A DNA stretch of 64,000 nt from Nocardioides sp. J54 (GTDB lineage: Bacteria; Actinomycetota; Actinomycetes; Propionibacteriales; Nocardioidaceae): the NCBI RefSeq assembly GCF_000519005.1, contig NZ_JAER01000013.1, positions 1 to 64,000 on the forward strand. The letters run 5' to 3'. Shown in pieces: positions 59,643-64,000 of the stretch. The notes under the pieces are model-generated. The model did no database searches. It saw only the letters and a program-made list of their open reading frames with translations, and was not told the DNA's origin. Position 1 is the first letter of the stretch, and the number at the start of each line of letters is the position of its first letter. The position numbers were made by a program, and so were the translations under genes.

Positions 59643-60524
59643 TCAGGGGAGGGCGTAGCGGCCGGAGGGGGTGCGCACGACGAGGCCGTCGGCGAGGAGC
59701 GAGGAGAGCGCGCGCTCGCGCTGGGCGGGGACGTCCCAGGCGGCGTCGAGCTGGGCCTGGGTGACCTCGCCCGGCGCATCGCGCAGCACCGCCATGAGGC
59801 GACCACGGCACTGGCGGTCGGTGCCGGCCCAGGCCTGGACCGGGCGCGGCGGTCCGTCGTACGGCGGGGCGCCGGCCTGCTGCCAAGCGCAGGCGGCGCG
59901 CACCGGGCAGGCCTCGCAGCGGGGCCGGTCCGCGGTGCAGACGAGCGCACCGAGCTCCATGACCGCCACCGACCAGGTGGCGGCGGTGGGCGGGTCGGCC
60001 GGCAGCAGGGCGGCGCCGAGGTCGCGCTCGGCGCGCGTGACCGAGCGCGGCGGGAACTCCACGCCGGTCACGGTGCGGGCGAGCACCCGCCGCACGTTGG
60101 TGTCGAGCACGACCTGGCGCCGGCCGTGGGCGAAGGCGGCGACGGCCGCGGCGGTGTAGTCGCCGACGCCGGGCAGCGCGAGCAGCTCGTCGTAGGACGC
60201 CGGCACCTGCCCGTCGTGCTGCTCGCTGATCGCGGTCGCCGCGGCGTGCAGGCGCAGGGCGCGGCGGGGATAGCCGAGCCGGCCCCACGCACGGACCGCC
60301 TCGCCCGGGGCCTCGGCCGCGAGGTCCGCCGGGGTGGGCCAGCGCTGCAGCCAGGCCTTGTGCACGGGGAGCACCCGCACGACCGGTGTCTGCTGGAGCA
60401 TGAACTCGCTGACCAGGACCGACCACGCCGACGCCTCGGGACGGCGCCAGGGCAGGTCGCGCGCGTGCTCGTCGTACCAGCGCAGGATCGGCTCGACGAG
60501 GCTGGCGGCGGGGTCGGGGGTCAT
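59643..60524 (-). CDS. mutY: A/G-specific adenine glycosylase
   Basis: A 293-residue repair enzyme that removes adenine mispaired with 8-oxoguanine. EFMLQQTPVVRV (catalytic Glu about 40) is the MutY-specific form of the glycosylase start, LPGVGDYTAAAVAAFAHG the helix-hairpin-helix and VLDTNVRRVLAR carries the catalytic Asp. The iron-sulfur ligands are CTADRPRCEACPVRAAC (C-x6-C-x2-C-x5-C). The C-terminal part is short and lacks an obvious MutT-like 8-oxoG-recognition domain; instead the last 70 residues look like a winged-helix segment. ATG 60524 is chosen as the first start before the family-conserved region. The position between clpC and disA agrees with mycobacteria. Confidence 0.9.
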   Translation of the reverse strand: MTPDPAASLVEPILRWYDEHARDLPWRRPEASAWSVLVSEFMLQQTPVVRVLPVHKAWLQRWPTPADLAAEAPGEAVRAWGRLGYPRRALRLHAAATAISEQHDGQVPASYDELLALPGVGDYTAAAVAAFAHGRRQVVLDTNVRRVLARTVTGVEFPPRSVTRAERDLGAALLPADPPTAATWSVAVMELGALVCTADRPRCEACPVRAACAWQQAGAPPYDGPPRPVQAWAGTDRQCRGRLMAVLRDAPGEVTQAQLDAAWDVPAQRERALSSLLADGLVVRTPSGRYALP

Positions 60525-60610
60525 CGCGAGCCATTGTCGCCAGCGGTGTGACGTCCGCCGACTTCGGGTCCACCCCGGCGGGTCAGCCCGGCTGACGGGC
60601 GCACGCTGAC

Positions 60611-60616
60611 TACCGT
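60611..60616 (+). promoter_or_regulatory. Leaderless -10 hexamer TACCGT
   Basis: TACCGT ends 6 nt before ATG 60623. Confidence 0.5.
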
Positions 60617-60622
60617 CGTGCC

Positions 60623-61414
60623 ATGCCCGCCGCACCCCGTCGACCTGCCCCCGCCCGGGGCCGGACGACGCGTGGTCCGCTGCCGGCCAGCGTCTACTGG
60701 CGCCGGCGCGTCTTCGTGCTCGGCACCGCCTTCGCGGTCGTGTTCGTCATCGCGCGGTGGCTCACCGGCAGCAGCGACGGTAGCTCCGAGGACGCCGCGG
60801 GCGCCGAGCAGGCCGCGGCCCGGGTCGAGGCCACCGGCACCGTGACCGCCGGCGCCGAGGAGGAGTCGGCCTCGGAGGCCACCCCCCGTCGCGGCGGGAC
60901 CGCCTCGGCCTCCCCGACGCTGGCCGCCCCCCAGGGCACCTGCCAGGCCGCCGACGTCACCGTGACTCCGGTCGTCCCGAAACCGGCCGAGGCCGGCCAC
61001 GACGTCCGGGTCCGGCTGTCGCTGAGGACCACCGAGTCCGAGGCCTGCACCTGGCAGGTCTCCCGCAGCAGCGTCTCGGTCCGGATCGCCGACGGCTCGC
61101 GCGTGCTCTGGACGACCCAGCACTGCCCCCGCGTCGTACCCGACCAGAGCGTGGTCGTGCGCCGTGCGGTCGCCACCGTCGTGGAGATGACCTGGAACGC
61201 CCGCGAGTCGGCCGCGCGGTGCGCGCGCCGCACGGCGTGGGTCATGCCGGGGGAGTACACGATCTCCGCCGCCGCGCTGGGTGGGGAGCCGGCCGCCGCC
61301 GACTTCGAGCTCGTGCGGCCCGCGCCGCGGACCGTCGAGGTGACGCCCGAGTCCACGGGGACCGCGAAGCCGAAGGGCACGGCGACGAAGAAGCCGAAGA
61401 AGCCGGTCAACTAG
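60623..61414 (+). CDS. Membrane-anchored extracytoplasmic protein, function unknown
   Basis: A 263-residue protein with a basic N-terminus, one membrane helix (about 30-49: VFVLGTAFAVVFVIARWL), a Ser/Ala/Glu-rich linker (50-105) and a beta-rich domain (about 108-235) containing four cysteines (in GTCQA, EACTW, QHCPR and AARCAR) that could form two disulphides. The pattern CTWQVSRSSVSVRIADGSRVLW resembles actinobacterial DUF4232-type domains, but this is a loose similarity. The tail is Lys/Pro/Thr rich (TKKPKKP). No catalytic residues are seen. The ATG is leaderless by TACCGT. It is convergent with disA, 24 bp apart. Confidence 0.8.
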   Translation: MPAAPRRPAPARGRTTRGPLPASVYWRRRVFVLGTAFAVVFVIARWLTGSSDGSSEDAAGAEQAAARVEATGTVTAGAEEESASEATPRRGGTASASPTLAAPQGTCQAADVTVTPVVPKPAEAGHDVRVRLSLRTTESEACTWQVSRSSVSVRIADGSRVLWTTQHCPRVVPDQSVVVRRAVATVVEMTWNARESAARCARRTAWVMPGEYTISAAALGGEPAAADFELVRPAPRTVEVTPESTGTAKPKGTATKKPKKPVN

Positions 61415-61438
61415 GCCGGCCCCGCCGGGGCGGAGCGC

Positions 61439-62512
61439 TCAGACGTAGCGCTCGAGGATCGTCGACTCCGCGAGCCGGCTCAGGCCCTCGCGGACGCTGC
61501 GGGCGCGCAGCTCGCCGACCCCCTCGACGGCCTGCAGGTCGTCGATGCCGGCGGAGAGCAGCTTCTGCAGGGTGCCGAAGTGGTCGACCAGACCCTCGAC
61601 GACGTTGGCCGGGAGCCGCGGCACCTTGGTGAGCAGCCGGTAGCCACGGGGCGCGACGGCGCCGTCGAGGTGCTCGCCGGTGCCGATGCCGAGCACCTTC
61701 GCGACGGCGGACGGGTCGACGAGGTCGGTGGCGGAGAGCTGCTCCAGCTTGGACAGCAGCTCCTCCGGCTCGCGGCTGCGGCGCCGGGAGGGGACGTAGT
61801 CGCGGATGACCAGCTCGCGCTCGGTGTCGACGCCGGTCACCAGCTCCTCCAGCTGGAGGGCGAGCAGGCGGCCGTCGGTGCCGAGCTCGAGCACGTAGTC
61901 CTCGATCTCGCGGGCGATGCGGGTGACCATCTCGAGCCGCTGGGCGACGACGGCGACGTCGCGGACGGTGACGAGGTCCTCGATCTCGAGGGCGGACAGC
62001 GTGCTGGAGACCTCGTCGAGGCGCAGCTTGTAGCGCTCGAGGGTCGCGAGCGCCTGGTTGGCGCGGGACAGGATCTGGCCGGAGTCCTCGAGCACGTGGC
62101 GGGTCTCGCCGACGTACGCCGCGATGATCTGCATCGACTGCGAGACCGAGATGACCGGGTGTCCGGTCTGCTTGGCGACACGGTCGGCGGTGCGGTGGCG
62201 GGTGCCGGTCTCCTCGGAGGGGATCGACTGGTCCGGCATCAGGTGCACCGCGGCGCGGATGATCCGGGTGAGGCTCCCGTCGATGATGATCGCGCCGTCC
62301 ATCTTGGCCAGCTCGCGCAGGCCGGTGGCCGTGAACGGCACGTCGAGCTCGAAGCCGCCGGTGCAGAGGCTGTCGACCAGCCGGTCCTGCCCGATGACGA
62401 TGAGCGCGCCCGTACGCCCGCGCAGGATGCGCTCCAGGCCGTCGCGCAGCGGCGTGCCAGGGGCGATCCGCGCAAGGGTCTCGCGCAGTCGGGGATCGGC
62501 CGACGTGACCAC
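61439..62512 (-). CDS. disA: Diadenylate cyclase, DNA integrity scanning protein DisA
   Basis: A 357-residue protein that makes cyclic di-AMP from ATP and senses branched DNA. The DAC domain (about 10-150) has DGA (72-74) in MDGAIIIDGS and RHR (105-107) in ETGTRHRTAD, the catalytic motifs. The middle is a helical spine and the C-terminus has helix-hairpin-helix DNA-binding motifs (VEGVGELRARSVREGLSRL). The octameric form is expected from the family. A GTG start lies 137 bp downstream of radA on the same strand, the usual radA-disA order. Confidence 0.95.
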   Translation of the reverse strand: MVTSADPRLRETLARIAPGTPLRDGLERILRGRTGALIVIGQDRLVDSLCTGGFELDVPFTATGLRELAKMDGAIIIDGSLTRIIRAAVHLMPDQSIPSEETGTRHRTADRVAKQTGHPVISVSQSMQIIAAYVGETRHVLEDSGQILSRANQALATLERYKLRLDEVSSTLSALEIEDLVTVRDVAVVAQRLEMVTRIAREIEDYVLELGTDGRLLALQLEELVTGVDTERELVIRDYVPSRRRSREPEELLSKLEQLSATDLVDPSAVAKVLGIGTGEHLDGAVAPRGYRLLTKVPRLPANVVEGLVDHFGTLQKLLSAGIDDLQAVEGVGELRARSVREGLSRLAESTILERYV

Positions 62513-62649
62513 TCGCGCTCCTCTCTCGCCGGGACGGACGCTCGTACCTTATCCGCGCACGGGGTCCGGGAGGCGCCGAACGTCCGGCGGTCTCGCAGGA
62601 GAAGGTGAAGAAATCGGCGTCGGGGCTGTCGGCCGGCCGGGATCGGCCC
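62513..62649 (-). other. radA-disA spacer
   Basis: A 137-bp gap without a gene. The minus strand contains TAAGGT at about 62547-62552, a possible -10 for disA with a leader of some 30 nt that includes GAGAGAGGAG just before the start. Confidence 0.4.
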
Positions 62650-64000
62650 TCACTCCGCCCCGTCGACGACCTCCAGCGCGTGCTTGGTGCGGCGGTCGAG
62701 GTTGAGCAGGCGCAGGGCGGAGATCACGTCGGGCGCCTCGATCACCCGCATGCCCTCGACCTCCCGGTCCCGCGCGGGACGGCGGTCGCCAGCGGCCCGA
62801 CCGGGGTCGGCCGGCACGACGGCCATCTCGAAGCCGAGCCGCGCGGCCTCGGCGATGCGCTGGGGCAGGTCGCGCACCCGGCGCAGCTCGCCCGACAGGC
62901 CGATCTCGCCCATCGCGACCACGCCCGCCGGCGGTGCGCTCACGAACGTCGAGGAGGCCAGTGCCACGGCCACGGCGAGGTCGCTGCCGGGGTCGGTGAG
63001 CCGGGCTCCGCCGACGGTGGAGGCGAACACGTCGTGCTGGTGCAGCTTGATGCCGCAGTGCTGCTGGAGGACGGCGAGGATCATCGCCAGCCGCGAGCCG
63101 TCGAGGCCCGACGTGGTGCGCCGCGGTCGCTCGGCGGGGGAGAGGGTGACCAGCGCCTGGACCTCGGCCAGCAGGGGGCGGCGGCCCTCCATGGTCACCG
63201 CGACGCAGGTGCCGGGGACCCGGCCGTGGTGGCGCTCGGTGAAGATCCCGGTGGGGTCCTCGACCGGACGGATGCCGTCGGGGCCGAGGTCGAAGCAGCC
63301 GACCTCGTCGACCGGGCCGAAGCGGTTCTTGACCGCCCGGACCATCCGGAAACGGGAGTTGCGGTCGCCCTCGAAGTGCAGCACGACGTCGACGAGGTGC
63401 TCGAGCACGCGGGGTCCGGCGATCCCGCCGTCCTTGGTCACGTGGCCGATCATCACCACCGTGATGTCGCGGCTCTTGGCCATCCGCACCAGCGCCTGCG
63501 CGACCTCCTTGACCTGGGTGACGCCGCCGGGCACGCCGTCGACCTCGGCCGCGCCGATGGTCTGCACCGAGTCGATGACGACCATTGTCGGGCGGACCTG
63601 GTCGATGTGGGTCAGCACGGCGCCGAGGTCGGTCTCGGCAGCGAGGTAGAGCTCGTCGTGGATGCCGTCGGTCCGGTCGGCGCGCAGGCGGACCTGGGCG
63701 GCGGACTCCTCGCCGGTGACGTAGAGGGTGCGCACCGACCGCTTCGCCGTGCGCGCGGCGACCTCGAGCAGCAGCGTCGACTTGCCGACGCCCGGCTCGC
63801 CGGCGAGCAGCACCGCCGCGCCGGGGACGAAGCCGCCGCCGAGGACCCGGTCGAGCTCGGGCACCCCGGAGTGCTCGTGCACGGCGTGCTGGGCGGGCAC
63901 CTGCCCGATCGGCACCGCCCTGCGGGTGACCGGGGCGGCCGACGTGCGGCTGCTGCCGGCCGTCGCCGCGGCGGCGACCTCCTCGACCGTCCCCCACGCC
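62650..64000 (-). CDS. radA: DNA repair protein RadA (5' end beyond the window)
   Basis: The C-terminal 449 or so codons of RadA/Sms, a RecA-like branch-migration ATPase. The first visible residues (WGTVEE) are the end of the zinc-finger region, so only about 40 N-terminal codons are missing. Walker A is GEPGVGKST, Walker B VVIDSV in MVVIDSVQTIG, the RadA-specific KNRFG appears as VKNRFGPVDEVG, and the C-terminal Lon-like domain contains DLAVAVALASS. Gene order radA then disA on the same strand is common to actinobacteria and Bacillus. Confidence 0.94.
   Translation of the reverse strand, partial: AWGTVEEVAAAATAGSSRTSAAPVTRRAVPIGQVPAQHAVHEHSGVPELDRVLGGGFVPGAAVLLAGEPGVGKSTLLLEVAARTAKRSVRTLYVTGEESAAQVRLRADRTDGIHDELYLAAETDLGAVLTHIDQVRPTMVVIDSVQTIGAAEVDGVPGGVTQVKEVAQALVRMAKSRDITVVMIGHVTKDGGIAGPRVLEHLVDVVLHFEGDRNSRFRMVRAVKNRFGPVDEVGCFDLGPDGIRPVEDPTGIFTERHHGRVPGTCVAVTMEGRRPLLAEVQALVTLSPAERPRRTTSGLDGSRLAMILAVLQQHCGIKLHQHDVFASTVGGARLTDPGSDLAVAVALASSTFVSAPPAGVVAMGEIGLSGELRRVRDLPQRIAEAARLGFEMAVVPADPGRAAGDRRPARDREVEGMRVIEAPDVISALRLLNLDRRTKHALEVVDGAE

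Overview
This window is high-GC actinobacterial chromosome, most likely from Nocardioides or another member of the Nocardioidaceae. The genus is an inference from base composition, codon use and gene order. Two blocks follow gene orders familiar from Mycobacterium tuberculosis: RidA, metallo-hydrolase, Crp, nth, TlpA-like, NUDIX and MarP (window 0.9-10 kb), and ppa, dacB, DUF2342, tilS, hpt, ftsH, folE, folP, folB, folK, DUF3180, DUF2520, panC, panD, coaX, lsr2, clpC, mutY, disA, radA (27.7-64 kb). No phage, transposase, rRNA, tRNA or CRISPR was seen.

Layout: 0.3-5.8 kb holds housekeeping enzymes, an LPXTG-anchored HYR surface protein and an XRE regulator. 5.9-10 kb carries a Crp-type regulator, endonuclease III, a thioredoxin-like lipoprotein, a CoA pyrophosphatase and a MarP-type protease. 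10-17.5 kb is an acyl-CoA/steroid-like catabolic block (acyl-CoA dehydrogenase, enoyl-CoA hydratase, DUF2236 oxygenase, Old Yellow Enzyme, reductase, SDR, metallo-hydrolase), with two KstR-like operators. 17.5-21.4 kb is a thiamine ABC transporter (thiBPQ) behind a TPP riboswitch. 21.4-27.5 kb has a PAP2 enzyme, an NlpC/P60 hydrolase, an acyl-CoA oxidase-like enzyme, a methyltransferase and a TetR regulator. 27.7-46.2 kb is the conserved ppa-to-lsr2 backbone, with folate, pantothenate/CoA and NAD genes in tightly overlapping operons. A polysaccharide pyruvyl transferase gene sits backwards between folE and folP.

Between lsr2 and clpC, genes that are neighbours in mycobacteria, lies a 10.5-kb block (46.2-56.7 kb). 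It carries two sulfotransferase-like genes, a glycosyltransferase/CDP-glycerol glycerophosphotransferase fusion, an O-acyltransferase with an SGNH domain, a GT2 glycosyltransferase and a DUF6270 protein. It looks like a cell-surface glycopolymer island, and its left edge is crowded with dispersed inverted and direct repeats. The window ends with clpC (preceded by a ClgR-like box), mutY, a secreted protein of unknown role, disA and the 3' part of radA.

Two features run through the window. First, at least 16 genes have a TANNNT hexamer ending 6-7 nt before the start codon, the signature of leaderless transcripts, and this settles many start codons. Second, intergenic gaps carry four unrelated families of elaborate palindromic repeats (14.3/22.7 kb, 39.0-39.2 kb, 46.2-48.3 kb, 59.45-59.64 kb) that no gene explains. 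All statements come from reading the sequence; no database search was possible.
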